Shown: positions 37,149-45,989 of the stretch, in pieces | Numbering within the stretch: position 1 is the first letter of the stretch | Layout of the letters: each line of letters begins with the position of its first letter | NCBI GenBank assembly: GCA_944372115.1 | Contig: CALVYH010000001.1 | Span: forward strand, 172,604-236,603 | Origin: an uncultured Bacilli bacterium | GTDB taxonomy: Bacteria; Bacillota_I; Bacilli_A; RFN20; CAG-826 | Direction: 5' to 3' | DNA: 64,000 bases | The notes under the pieces: model-generated | Told to the model about the DNA's origin: nothing | What the model saw: the letters and a program-made list of their open reading frames with translations, nothing else | Database searches by the model: none | Translations under genes and position numbers: made by a program

Positions 37149-38324
37149 ATGAAAGCATTACGTATTATTTTAGCTTCAATTAGAAGAGCTGATGAAGAGT
37201 TCAACCTTTTTAAAGATAACACCTCGATTTGTATTGGAATTAGCGGCGGAAAAGATTCTATGGCTCTTTTATATTGCCTACATTTATACCAAAAATACGC
37301 CAAAATTAAATTTAAAATTAAACCTATGATAATTGACTTAGGTTTTCCTAATTCTGATTTTACTAAGTTAAAAGAATATGTTTCTTCTTTAGGATATGAA
37401 TTATATATAAAAGACGCTAAACAAGTTTATGAAATATTAAAAATTCAAGAAGAAAAACAACATCTTCCACATCTTCCTTGTTCAATCTGTTCAAGAATGA
37501 AAAAAGCAATAATTAATAAAGTTGCAGAAGAATTAAATTGTAATCATGTTTCTTTTGCCCATCATAAAGATGATGCTATCGAAACTTTATTTTTAAATGA
37601 AATTTATGGTGGAAGAATGGCTACTTTCGCTCCAAAAATGTATTTAACTAATGATAAAATTACATTTATTCGTCCTTTTATTTATGTAGAAGAAAATACT
37701 ATAAAAAGATTAATAAAAGAAGAAAATATCCCTGTTTTCCCTTCTACTTGTCCTAATGATAAACATACAAAAAGAGAAGATATTAAAACTTTACTAAATA
37801 ATTTTTATAAAGAGTTTCCGGCAAGTAAAGATAATTTTTTAACAATGTTAAATAATAAAGAAAAATTAGATGTTTTCTTTAATCATTTCGAATTTAAAGT
37901 TTCTTATACAAAATATTATTTTAAGCACACTGAAGATTTAGAAAGCTTAATAAAAGAAATGAAATTTTTAAAAAGCAAAAGCATCCCAAAATCTAACATG
38001 CATCACCTTCATTATTACAAAAACAATAAATTAATTGGGATAATTAATATCTTAAAAGAAAACCGTAATTTTACTATAAAACTACTAAAATTTAATAATT
38101 ATAAAGATATTGATATTATTCTCTATGATTTATATGAGAAGATTTATTCTAAATTTAATCCAATAAATTTTAATATTGAATTAAATAATGAAATATTAAA
38201 ATCTATTAAATATTTACCATATAAAAATAAAAAGAAATTAGGAAATAAGTACCTAATTTCTTTAACCGAAAATCCAGTATATTTATTAAAAGAATTAAAA
38301 ATAAATAAGGTTATTAATAAATAA
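37149..38324 (+). CDS. TtcA-like PP-loop tRNA thiolation protein with an extra C-terminal domain
   Basis: A 391-residue protein. Residues 1-230 match the TtcA/TilS-like ATP pyrophosphatase fold: SGGKDS (32-37), CSIC (Cys111, Cys114), AHHKDDAIETLFLNEIYGG and a later Cys201 (STCPND). These Cys positions correspond to the Fe-S cluster ligands of TtcA, which thiolates cytidine 32 of tRNA. TtcA is usually about 250-310 residues. Here about 150 extra residues follow, Lys/Asn-rich with a beta-alpha pattern of unknown fold, perhaps GNAT-like. The exact tRNA target is not certain. The gene ends one nucleotide before convergent rbfA. Confidence 0.75.
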   Translation: MKALRIILASIRRADEEFNLFKDNTSICIGISGGKDSMALLYCLHLYQKYAKIKFKIKPMIIDLGFPNSDFTKLKEYVSSLGYELYIKDAKQVYEILKIQEEKQHLPHLPCSICSRMKKAIINKVAEELNCNHVSFAHHKDDAIETLFLNEIYGGRMATFAPKMYLTNDKITFIRPFIYVEENTIKRLIKEENIPVFPSTCPNDKHTKREDIKTLLNNFYKEFPASKDNFLTMLNNKEKLDVFFNHFEFKVSYTKYYFKHTEDLESLIKEMKFLKSKSIPKSNMHHLHYYKNNKLIGIINILKENRNFTIKLLKFNNYKDIDIILYDLYEKIYSKFNPINFNIELNNEILKSIKYLPYKNKKKLGNKYLISLTENPVYLLKELKINKVINK

Positions 38325-38325
38325 T

Positions 38326-38679
38326 TTATTTTTTAAATTTTTCAATATCTTCTTCATCCTTTTTTAAAGCTGAATCGAGTTTTTGAAATTTTAAAAATGA
38401 ATCATCTAATACAAATTCAATTTCTGGAACTCTTCTTGTTTTAAGTCTTTTTGATAATGCACTTCTAACAAAACCTTTAGTTCTATTTAATTTATCGATA
38501 TTTTTTTCAGGATTATTAAAGAAAGAAACAAAAACCTTCGCATAACTATGATCGCTAGAAACGACAATATCAGTAATTGTCATAAATCCAATTGATTCAT
38601 TTTTTATTTCAAATTGAACTATTTCTTTAATATCTTTTGATATTTCTGCGGCTAAACGCTCTTTTGAATTACTACTCAT
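38326..38679 (-). CDS. rbfA: ribosome-binding factor A
   Basis: A 117-residue KH-fold assembly factor for the 30S subunit. The pattern RLAAEISKDIKEIVQFEI, TDIVVSSDHSYAKVFVSF and RRVPEIEFVLDDSF is typical. It overlaps the end of infB by eight nucleotides, the standard infB-rbfA order. Confidence 0.95.
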   Translation of the reverse strand: MSSNSKERLAAEISKDIKEIVQFEIKNESIGFMTITDIVVSSDHSYAKVFVSFFNNPEKNIDKLNRTKGFVRSALSKRLKTRRVPEIEFVLDDSFLKFQKLDSALKKDEEDIEKFKK

Positions 38680-40513
38680 CGCTCTTTTCTATCATCTCAA
38701 AAGCTTCGATGATATCTCCTTCATGAACATCGTTAAAGTTTTTAATTTTAATACCACATTCAAATCCTACTTTAACTTCTTTAGCATCATCTTTAAAACG
38801 TTTTAAAGAATCAATTTCTCCATCATAAACAACAACGCCGTTTCTTAAAACGTGAACAAGTGCAGTATTCTTAATTAATCCATCAGTGACCATACATCCT
38901 GCAATTTCACCAACCTTAGAAATCTTAAAGACATTTCTAACTTCAGCTTGACCAAGGATATTTTCAACCGTTTCTTTTTTCATCTTACCTTTAATTGCGT
39001 CTTCAACTTCTTCAATTAAAGCATAAATAATTTTTTGAGTTCTTATTTCAATCTTTTCTTCTTCAGCCTTTTTTCTAACTAATGCAGAAGGTCTAACATT
39101 AAATCCATAAATAATAGCTCCAGAAGCACTAGCTAATAAAACATCACTTTCAGTGATGGCTCCTGCTGCGCTTCTAATAACATTAATTTTAACTTGTTCA
39201 TTATTTAACTTTTCTAATGATGCTTTGACCGCTTCAGCACTACCTGTAGTATCAGCTTTAACAATAATATTAATGTTAGTCATTTGGCCTTCATTAATTT
39301 TTTCATATAAATTTTCTAATGAAGTAACTCCACTTGTTTGAGCTCTTTCCTCGTTAATTTTCTTTAATCTTCTCTTTTCAGCAATATCTTTAGCTTGTTT
39401 TTCAGTTGGGAAAGCCATGAAATGATCACCGGCTAAAGGAACTTCGTTTAAGCCAATAACACTGACTGGAGTTGAAGGTGTAGCTTCTTTTAAAACTTGT
39501 TTATATTCATTAGTCATTCTTCTAACTTTTCCATAAGTTGAACCAACAACAACATAATCTGATGAATATAATGTTCCGTTTTGAACTAAAAGAGTTGCTT
39601 TTGGACCTTCACCTTTATCAAGTTCAGCCTCTAAAACTGTACCAATAGCATATCTATTTGGATTTGCTTTAAGTTCAAGCATTTCAGCCTCAACTAAAAC
39701 AGTTTCCAATAATTCTTTAATTCCTTCTTTTTTCTTTGCTGATATTTCACAAACCATGACATCACCACCATATTTTTCAGCAATGACATCATGTTGCATT
39801 AATTCATTAATAACTTTTTCAGGGTTTGCACCAGGAACATCCATTTTATTAATTGCAACAATAATTGGAACATTTGCAGCTTTAGCATGATCAATTGCTT
39901 CAATCGTTTGAGGCATAACCCCATCATCAGCAGCAACAACTAAAATAACAATGTCAGTAACCGATGCTCCTCTACTTCTCATAGCTGAAAAAGCTTCGTG
40001 TCCAGGAGTATCGATAAAGGTAATTTTCTTACCATCAACAATTTTCTGATAAGCACCAATTTCTTGAGAAATTCCGCCATATTCATTAGCAGCAATATTT
40101 GAGTTTCTAATTGCATCAATTAAAGTTGTTTTTCCATGGTCAACATGTCCCATAACAGTAACAACTGGTGGTCTTTCTTTTAAATCTTCTAGCTTATCAT
40201 CGATTTGAATTTTTTCAAAGTCTTCTTCATCGATAATTTCTTCTTTTTTGAAATCATAACCAAATTCAAGACAAATTTCGCCAATTGTATCATCATCTAA
40301 ATAGTTATTAATGGTAACAATCTTCTTTTGCATGAATAATTTTTTAATAATGTCAGAAGCATTAACATTTAACTCTTTTGCTAGCTCTCCAACAGTTAAT
40401 GATTTTGTAAATACAAATACTTGTCCATGAACTTTATTCATGTTTTTACTCTTATTCGTATTTGATGCTGGAATATTAGTTTCTCTAACTTTTTTATTGT
40501 TCTTTTTTTCCAT
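38672..40513 (-). CDS. infB: translation initiation factor IF-2
   Basis: A 613-residue GTPase that delivers initiator tRNA. The N-terminal region is short (about 110 residues with one IF2_N domain, [20 protein letters not shown]), as in Mollicutes and relatives. G motifs: [25 protein letters not shown] and SAKKKEGI. The C-terminal domains C1 and C2 follow. AGGAGG lies at normal spacing before the ATG. Confidence 0.97.
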   Translation of the reverse strand: MEKKNNKKVRETNIPASNTNKSKNMNKVHGQVFVFTKSLTVGELAKELNVNASDIIKKLFMQKKIVTINNYLDDDTIGEICLEFGYDFKKEEIIDEEDFEKIQIDDKLEDLKERPPVVTVMGHVDHGKTTLIDAIRNSNIAANEYGGISQEIGAYQKIVDGKKITFIDTPGHEAFSAMRSRGASVTDIVILVVAADDGVMPQTIEAIDHAKAANVPIIVAINKMDVPGANPEKVINELMQHDVIAEKYGGDVMVCEISAKKKEGIKELLETVLVEAEMLELKANPNRYAIGTVLEAELDKGEGPKATLLVQNGTLYSSDYVVVGSTYGKVRRMTNEYKQVLKEATPSTPVSVIGLNEVPLAGDHFMAFPTEKQAKDIAEKRRLKKINEERAQTSGVTSLENLYEKINEGQMTNINIIVKADTTGSAEAVKASLEKLNNEQVKINVIRSAAGAITESDVLLASASGAIIYGFNVRPSALVRKKAEEEKIEIRTQKIIYALIEEVEDAIKGKMKKETVENILGQAEVRNVFKISKVGEIAGCMVTDGLIKNTALVHVLRNGVVVYDGEIDSLKRFKDDAKEVKVGFECGIKIKNFNDVHEGDIIEAFEMIEKSDE

Positions 40514-40531
40514 AAATATTAATCCTCCTTC

Positions 40532-40792
40532 CTATTTCATCTTTAAAAAAGTAATCATACGTTCATATACTTCATCAGGGACTTTAGTTTCTAATGCACG
40601 CTCTAATACTTTTTTATTTTTAGCTTTTAAAATAATTTCTTCATCTTTTTTAATATAAGCGCCTCTACCATTAGCCTTATATGTCGTATCTAAAATTACC
40701 TCTCCAGAAGGTGTTCTAACAACTCTAAATAATTCCTCTTTTGGAAACGATTCATTAGTAACTAAGCATCGACGTAATGGTATTTTTTTCAT
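40532..40792 (-). CDS. rnpM: YlxR/RnpM RNA-binding protein
   Basis: An 86-residue protein with PLRRCLVTNESFPKEELFRVVRT and NGRGAYIKKDEE, the YlxR family pattern (IPxRxCxxxRxxxxKxxLxRI, then GRGAYxC). The second Cys of the family is Lys here. YlxR binds RNase P RNA in Bacillus and modulates its activity. It begins at the nusA stop and precedes infB, the canonical place. A YlxQ (L7Ae-like) gene usually found next to it is absent. Confidence 0.93.
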   Translation of the reverse strand: MKKIPLRRCLVTNESFPKEELFRVVRTPSGEVILDTTYKANGRGAYIKKDEEIILKAKNKKVLERALETKVPDEVYERMITFLKMK

Positions 40793-42564
40793 TATTTATC
40801 CTCGTAATAATCATCGCTATCATATTCTGACCAATCTTCTTCGTCATCATCATAATAGTCTTCATTATCTTCGTCTTCGAATTCTTTAAGTTCTTCTTCA
40901 GTATAAATATCCATCTTCTTGACAGGCTTTTTACTTTCTTCTTTATCTTCTTTAACTTCTTCTTTTTTCTTAGAAGATTTTCTGCTTCTAGTTTCTGTCT
41001 TAGTTTTCTTTTCTTCCTCTAAAGATTTTTCTAAAGATTCCAAAGTTGTAGTTGTTTTAACTTCTTTAATCTCAACTGGTTCTTCGTGAATTTCTTCTTT
41101 AATAACAGGAGTAATAGTTTCAACAACTGGTTTTGTTTCTTCGCTAGTTGTTTCTTTAGCTTCTTCTTTAATTTCAGGAGTTTCGACTTGCTTTGTTTCA
41201 ACTTTATTTTCTTCTTCAGATTCAACTGGTTCGTTAGCAATTTCTTCATCGATACCCATTTTTTCATCCATAATAGCAGAATCATCAACATCTAAAGCGG
41301 AATCGGATTTCTTTGCGCCAGATTTAAGAATGCTTTGTTCTCTAAATCTCTTTCTTGCTTCTTCTGCCTCTTCAGCTTTATCTTCTTCGATATATTCTTC
41401 AATTGGTTTATAAGAAGTAACACCATTTGATTCCATATCTGATTCATTAATAACTTTAATATCTTCTAAACCAGTAAGTTTTTTAGCTAAAATAACATTT
41501 GATCCACGAGTTCCAACAGCAATTTTCATTGTGTCATTTTTACAAACGACTAACGCATGTTTCATATCATCTGAGAAATTAATACCGATAACTTCGCCCG
41601 GTTTTAAAATTTCAGCTAAATAAACACCTAAGTTTCTATGATATAAAATGACATCAATTTTTTCTTTTTGATCATGTCCAGAACCTAATTGGCTAACAAT
41701 TCTTTGAATTCTTTCGCCGTTTTTACCAATACATGCACCACTAGCATCAACGTTTGGGTCTGTTGAATAAACGACTACTTTACTTCTTACTCCGCTCATT
41801 CTAGCTATGTTAACAATTTTTACAGTTCCATCATTGATTTCATTAACTTCGTTTTCAAAAATCTTTCTTAAAAAATCAGGGCAGCTTCTTGATACACTAA
41901 TAAGAGCTGATTTTTTTTCATCTCTTTTAATACCTTCGACATAGACTTTAATTGGATCACCATTTCTAAACTTTTCATCTCCAATTAAATGTTTTCTATA
42001 TAGAACAACTGTTGTTCCATCTAAATTGACTAAACAACTTGAATTGTCAAATTTTTCAACAATACCGGTAACAATTGTTCCGATTTTATCATTAAATTCT
42101 TCAAGTAAAGCGTCTTTTTCGGCTTTAGAAATACTTTGTTTAAAATTAGAAACGAATCTATCAACATCTTTTTTAGTTAAAGTATCAAAATCAATTTCTT
42201 CGCTATAAACATCGCCAACTTTTAATTTTGGATTTCTTTTTTGTGCTTCTTCAAGAGGAATTTGTACGAAATCATCTGTAATATCATCATCATTTAAAAC
42301 ATCAAATTCACGATAAATATTAATTTTCGCTTTATCTAAATCAACAACAGTTTTAATATGAGCAGATTCAAGCTTTTCCTCTACCTTTGTTTTATCACTT
42401 TTTCTTAATTTTGAAGCTCTTAAGTCAAGCTTATATTCATCTTCAAATTTCTTATTTAAAGAAAGTTGAAATGCGTCTTCAATTGATTTTTTAATAATAT
42501 CTTTTGAGAGTCTTTTTTGATTTCCTAATTCTGTGACTGCTTCTAAAAATGCTTTTTTGTTCAT
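40792..42564 (-). CDS. nusA: transcription factor NusA with long acidic C-terminal tail
   Basis: A 590-residue protein. The N-terminal RNA polymerase-binding domain is followed by S1 (GTIVTGIVEKFDNSSCLVNLDG), KH1 (VDASGACIGKNGERIQRI) and KH2 (VGTRGSNVILAKKLTG). From about residue 395 to the end the protein is a Glu/Lys/Thr-rich, low-complexity tail ending in an Asp/Glu/Tyr cluster. Firmicute NusA normally stops near residue 370-400, so about 190 residues are added. The tail may be disordered and is not a recognised domain. Confidence 0.95.
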   Translation of the reverse strand: MNKKAFLEAVTELGNQKRLSKDIIKKSIEDAFQLSLNKKFEDEYKLDLRASKLRKSDKTKVEEKLESAHIKTVVDLDKAKINIYREFDVLNDDDITDDFVQIPLEEAQKRNPKLKVGDVYSEEIDFDTLTKKDVDRFVSNFKQSISKAEKDALLEEFNDKIGTIVTGIVEKFDNSSCLVNLDGTTVVLYRKHLIGDEKFRNGDPIKVYVEGIKRDEKKSALISVSRSCPDFLRKIFENEVNEINDGTVKIVNIARMSGVRSKVVVYSTDPNVDASGACIGKNGERIQRIVSQLGSGHDQKEKIDVILYHRNLGVYLAEILKPGEVIGINFSDDMKHALVVCKNDTMKIAVGTRGSNVILAKKLTGLEDIKVINESDMESNGVTSYKPIEEYIEEDKAEEAEEARKRFREQSILKSGAKKSDSALDVDDSAIMDEKMGIDEEIANEPVESEEENKVETKQVETPEIKEEAKETTSEETKPVVETITPVIKEEIHEEPVEIKEVKTTTTLESLEKSLEEEKKTKTETRSRKSSKKKEEVKEDKEESKKPVKKMDIYTEEELKEFEDEDNEDYYDDDEEDWSEYDSDDYYEDK

Positions 42565-42573
42565 AAATATCTC

Positions 42574-43035
42574 CTAAAATTTTATAGCTAAACGTGCTTT
42601 ATCAATATCTTTACGTTCAATTTTTGCTTCAACCACCCTAGTTTTAACTCTATATGTTAAGATGATTGAATTTTCATCTACTTCCTTTAAATCTCCTTCT
42701 AATATATTTTCACCTTTAAAAGGATGAGATAAATGTAAATTGACATATTTTCCTACATATTTATCGAGTTTTGATAGATCTATAGGTTTTTCTGCTCCTA
42801 AAGAAGAAACATCAAGTGTGTAAGGTGTGTCATCAGTGATAATTTCATCTAAATAAGTCGACAAATAGTTAGAAACTTCAACAATATCATCTAGGTCAAT
42901 GTTTTCATCACGATCAACGATAATTTCTAACACATTTCCACCTTTATCGTTATAAGATTTTATCGAATATAACGAATAAGAAATTTCAGCTAATTTCTTT
43001 TCAATTCCTTCTTTAATAAGATTGACGTCAATCAT
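42574..43035 (-). CDS. rimP: ribosome maturation factor RimP
   Basis: A 153-residue 30S assembly factor. It has GGNVLEIIVDRDENIDLDD and, after it, the YTLDVSSLGAEKPI signature (family 'YxLEVSSPGxxRPL'), then the C-terminal SH3-like domain. It is the first gene of the rimP-nusA-rnpM-infB-rbfA operon. A strong AAAGGGGGAG ribosome site precedes the ATG, directly after a terminator-like hairpin. Confidence 0.94.
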   Translation of the reverse strand: MIDVNLIKEGIEKKLAEISYSLYSIKSYNDKGGNVLEIIVDRDENIDLDDIVEVSNYLSTYLDEIITDDTPYTLDVSSLGAEKPIDLSKLDKYVGKYVNLHLSHPFKGENILEGDLKEVDENSIILTYRVKTRVVEAKIERKDIDKARLAIKF

Positions 43036-43129
43036 TTCACTCCCCCTTTCAAAAAAAATAGATGCCTAATTAGGCATCATTCGGTTAAAATGATGCTATA
43101 ATATTAAAGCATTTTATTAAATATATCAA
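43036..43129 (-). promoter_or_regulatory. rimP-nusA operon promoter with overlapping antiterminator/terminator hairpins
   Basis: On the minus strand TTGATA (43124-43129), a 17-nt spacer and TAATAT (43101-43106) predict a start near 43095. The RNA can fold GCATCATT (43096-43089) with AATGATGC (43081-43074). The terminator is GATGCCTAA/TTAGGCATC (43078-43061) followed by TATTTTTTTT. The two hairpins share 43074-43078, so they cannot form together. This is the layout of a transcription attenuator in front of rimP. The effector is not known, and NusA itself is a candidate. Confidence 0.65.
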
Positions 43130-43158
43130 CAAAAACGTTGATTTTATCGTTAAAATTT

Positions 43159-43581
43159 ATGAAAAAAGAAAAAAGTTGTGGTGCAATAATTTTCAAAAAA
43201 GAAAATGGAATTATTAAATATTTAATTCTACATATGGGTTTAGGGCATAACTCATTATGTAAAGGTCACGTTGAAAATAATGAAAGTGAAGAAGAAACTG
43301 CCTATCGAGAAATTAAAGAAGAAACATCATTAGATGTAAAAATAGATACTAATTTTAGAAAAATCATCACTTATTCTCCTAAAGAAGATGTAATTAAAGA
43401 TGTTGTCTTTTTTGTTGCTGAAATAATTAGTAATAATATTCCAATCGATAATCATGATGATGAAGTTATATCTTTTGAATGGCTTGAAATAAATGAAGCT
43501 ATAGAAAGGTTGACTTTTGAATCTGATAAAAGCGCATTAAAAGAAGCTAATTCCTATATTATTAGTCGTATTAGTAATTAA
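43159..43581 (+). CDS. Nudix hydrolase, Ap4A-hydrolase-like
   Basis: A 140-residue Nudix protein. It opens MKKEKSCGAIIFKKENGIIK, as in asymmetric diadenosine tetraphosphate hydrolases. The Nudix box G-x5-E-x7-REIKEET is intact (GHVENNE, then REIKEETS), so it should bind magnesium and cleave a nucleoside diphosphate-linked compound. The ATG at 43159 was chosen because the family's conserved opening starts there and the upstream TTG adds only seven odd residues. No Shine-Dalgarno site is seen. Confidence 0.85.
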   Translation: MKKEKSCGAIIFKKENGIIKYLILHMGLGHNSLCKGHVENNESEEETAYREIKEETSLDVKIDTNFRKIITYSPKEDVIKDVVFFVAEIISNNIPIDNHDDEVISFEWLEINEAIERLTFESDKSALKEANSYIISRISN

Positions 43582-43617
43582 TTAGTATATTAATAGTTAT
43601 ATATAAGTTGTATATAT

Positions 43618-44295
43618 TTAAAGTAAATCAAAGATTTTTCTTGTTTCTTTCATTAATTTTTCATTAGAGGAAAGTGCGTTTGATTCATATTCGCTAGCCG
43701 AAGCATTATCGCTAACAACTTTTAAAGAAATAATATCAATTTTATTTTTATAAGCAGCTAAAGTTTCACCAATAATTTCCATATCGCAAATTGAACAATT
43801 AAAATCGTTTACTAAATGAGTAATTAATTCTTTATCAGAAATAAATTTATCACCGCTAGCGCAATTCATTCTTTTTAAAGATAGATTATTTTCAATTAAA
43901 GATAAGTATTTATTAGGCAAAGGGATAAATTCACTATTAAAACCAGGATATTGAGCTTTTTTAATATTATCAATTAAAGAAAGATCAAAATCATAATAAA
44001 CAACATTTTCGACAATAAAAATTTCATTCTTTTTAATATTTTCTTTTAATCCACCACAAGCTCCAACATTTAAAATTAAATTAATGTTGCATCTATCGAT
44101 TAGACATTGGCTTGCTAAAGTAGAATTAATGATTCCAATATTTGAATAAGCAGCATAAATATCGTGGTTTTTATAGATAAAAGAAATAGCTTCAAAAGGG
44201 AAATCTTTAATAGCTTTAATTTCATATTCATTTTTATACTCATTAACAAATGAAGTAAATTCTTCTTCTGTTGCTAAAATAACACCAATTTTCAT
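43618..44295 (-). CDS. mtnN: 5'-methylthioadenosine/S-adenosylhomocysteine nucleosidase
   Basis: A 225-residue purine-nucleoside cleaving enzyme. It opens MKIGVILATEEEF and has NVGACGGLKENI, then CDMEIIGETLAAYK with the purine-binding Glu, and ISLKVVSDNAS with the catalytic Asp. It clears toxic by-products of SAM use. TATAAT (44305-44310) lies nine nucleotides before the ATG with no Shine-Dalgarno site, so a leaderless mRNA is likely. A related nucleosidase specificity cannot be ruled out. Confidence 0.88.
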   Translation of the reverse strand: MKIGVILATEEEFTSFVNEYKNEYEIKAIKDFPFEAISFIYKNHDIYAAYSNIGIINSTLASQCLIDRCNINLILNVGACGGLKENIKKNEIFIVENVVYYDFDLSLIDNIKKAQYPGFNSEFIPLPNKYLSLIENNLSLKRMNCASGDKFISDKELITHLVNDFNCSICDMEIIGETLAAYKNKIDIISLKVVSDNASASEYESNALSSNEKLMKETRKIFDLL

Positions 44296-44327
44296 AACTT
44301 TTTTATTATATTAAAAAGATTATGATT

Positions 44328-45986
44328 TTAAAATATCGCTTTCTTATAAATTTCAATTAGATTTTCTAGTTTAAATTTAGCGTTTGCGCTCGATGTAGAA
44401 GGAAGATAAAAAATTCTTAGATTTTTATCATTAATTTTATTTAATAAATGTTTTTTAAATAAAATTTCAGCTTTTTTACCTGTAATTATTATCTTTTTAA
44501 TATTTTTATATTTGTTTAACAAGCTTGTTAAATCAATCGGAATAATGTTTTTAGATATTGATTCATCTTTGCTTTCTTCAATATAACAAGATTTAATCAC
44601 ATCATATAAAGCAATATGATTATCTTTTAGAAACTTCTTTTTTTCTTCCAAAGTTTCAATTTCTTGAATATTTATATTAAAAATTCTTGCGAGAATTTTA
44701 TAAAAACGATTCGTTTCATTCATATAATAAAAATTATTTTCTAAAGACTTAACGCTAGGAAAAGAACCTAAAATTAATATTTCACTATCATTATTTATAA
44801 ATGGAGCGAAATTGTGATTCTTAAAAGTTAAAATTCCTAAATCTTTTTTTATATCAATTATGAGTTCTTTTAAATATTTTTTAGGTTTTTTAATAGACTC
44901 TTCTTTTAAGGAATATTTAGGAGTTAAAGAATAAATATTTTTAATAAAATATGCATATTTTCTATTTAAATTAGAGGAATTTAAATTATTTTGTCCACAA
45001 ATAATAATCACTTTATTTTTATCTTTTTTTGTTAAATTATCTAAAATTCCACCAACTACTTTTTTATTAAACGATTGAGAATCTAACGAACCTTCGCCAG
45101 TAAAAATATAGTCATATTTATCTTTTATATTTTTAAAATCTATCATTTTTAAAACAAATTCTATTCCTTGATTATATTTTCCTTTTAAAATGTGTTTAAA
45201 AATAAAACCAAGCCCTCCAGCTGATCCATCTCCAATTTCATCTTTTAAATTAAATAAATAATTTTTATTAAATTTAATTATCAAATCATGAAATTTTATA
45301 AAATAATTCTCTAATTTAACTATATCTTCTTTATTTGCTCCTTTTTGATGAGCATAAATATAATTAGCTCCATTTTTTCCTAAAAGTGGATTAGAAACAT
45401 CATTAATAATTTCAATTTTATAGTTTAAATGTTTAAAGTTTAAAAAATTCAGTTTCTCAACTTTAATAATATCTTCAATAAAATTAACTTCTTCGCTTAT
45501 ATCAACATTATTTTTATCTAAAAACCTTAAATTTAATGCTTTTAAAAGGCCTACTCCTAAATCACTTATAGCGCTTCCACCTAATCCGATATAAAGAGTA
45601 TTAATATTTAAATCATTTATTTTTAAAAGAACTTCTCCTAAAGAATAAGAAGACCTTTTAAAAATACCTTCATCATCCTCATTAATTAAACTTAATCCAA
45701 TAATATTTGCTGATTCTATATAAGCATTATTTTTATCATCTAAAAGAATTTTTACATTATTTTTATTATTCGAGAGAGGATTAAGCGAATGAATATTATT
45801 TAAAATTAATTCATGAATATTATTCTTTTTTAATATTTCTTTTATTACATCTAAAAAGTTTTCTCCGCCATCAGAAATAGGAAAATAAGAAAAATTAGTA
45901 AAATTTCTACATAAAAATTTTGAAATTTCTAATGATGATATCGATCCTTTAAAAGAATCTATTAAAGACAATATTTTTATAGCCAT
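44328..45986 (-). CDS. fusion of glycerate 2-kinase and a uracil/hypoxanthine-DNA glycosylase-like domain
   Basis: A 552-residue protein made of two unrelated parts. Residues 1 to about 385 are a GlxK-type glycerate kinase: LIDSFKGSISS, FPISDGGENFLDV, YIGLGGSAISDLGVGLL, GDGSAGGLGF and FTGEGSLDSQS. Residues about 388-552 match the hypoxanthine/uracil-DNA glycosylase family 6 pattern: ILGSFPSVKSLENNFYY, ALYDVIKSCY and LPSTSSANAKF. No Met or ribosome site lies near the junction (about 44,825), so it reads as one polypeptide. Metabolic kinase plus repair glycosylase is unexpected. It starts three nucleotides after the esterase gene. Confidence 0.85.
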   Translation of the reverse strand: MAIKILSLIDSFKGSISSLEISKFLCRNFTNFSYFPISDGGENFLDVIKEILKKNNIHELILNNIHSLNPLSNNKNNVKILLDDKNNAYIESANIIGLSLINEDDEGIFKRSSYSLGEVLLKINDLNINTLYIGLGGSAISDLGVGLLKALNLRFLDKNNVDISEEVNFIEDIIKVEKLNFLNFKHLNYKIEIINDVSNPLLGKNGANYIYAHQKGANKEDIVKLENYFIKFHDLIIKFNKNYLFNLKDEIGDGSAGGLGFIFKHILKGKYNQGIEFVLKMIDFKNIKDKYDYIFTGEGSLDSQSFNKKVVGGILDNLTKKDKNKVIIICGQNNLNSSNLNRKYAYFIKNIYSLTPKYSLKEESIKKPKKYLKELIIDIKKDLGILTFKNHNFAPFINNDSEILILGSFPSVKSLENNFYYMNETNRFYKILARIFNINIQEIETLEEKKKFLKDNHIALYDVIKSCYIEESKDESISKNIIPIDLTSLLNKYKNIKKIIITGKKAEILFKKHLLNKINDKNLRIFYLPSTSSANAKFKLENLIEIYKKAIF

Positions 45987-45989
45987 AAT

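Noticed and set aside
41031..41295. Open frames on both strands inside the nusA tail
   Set aside because: The low-complexity Glu/Lys codon repeats keep other frames open by chance. nusA covers the region completely.
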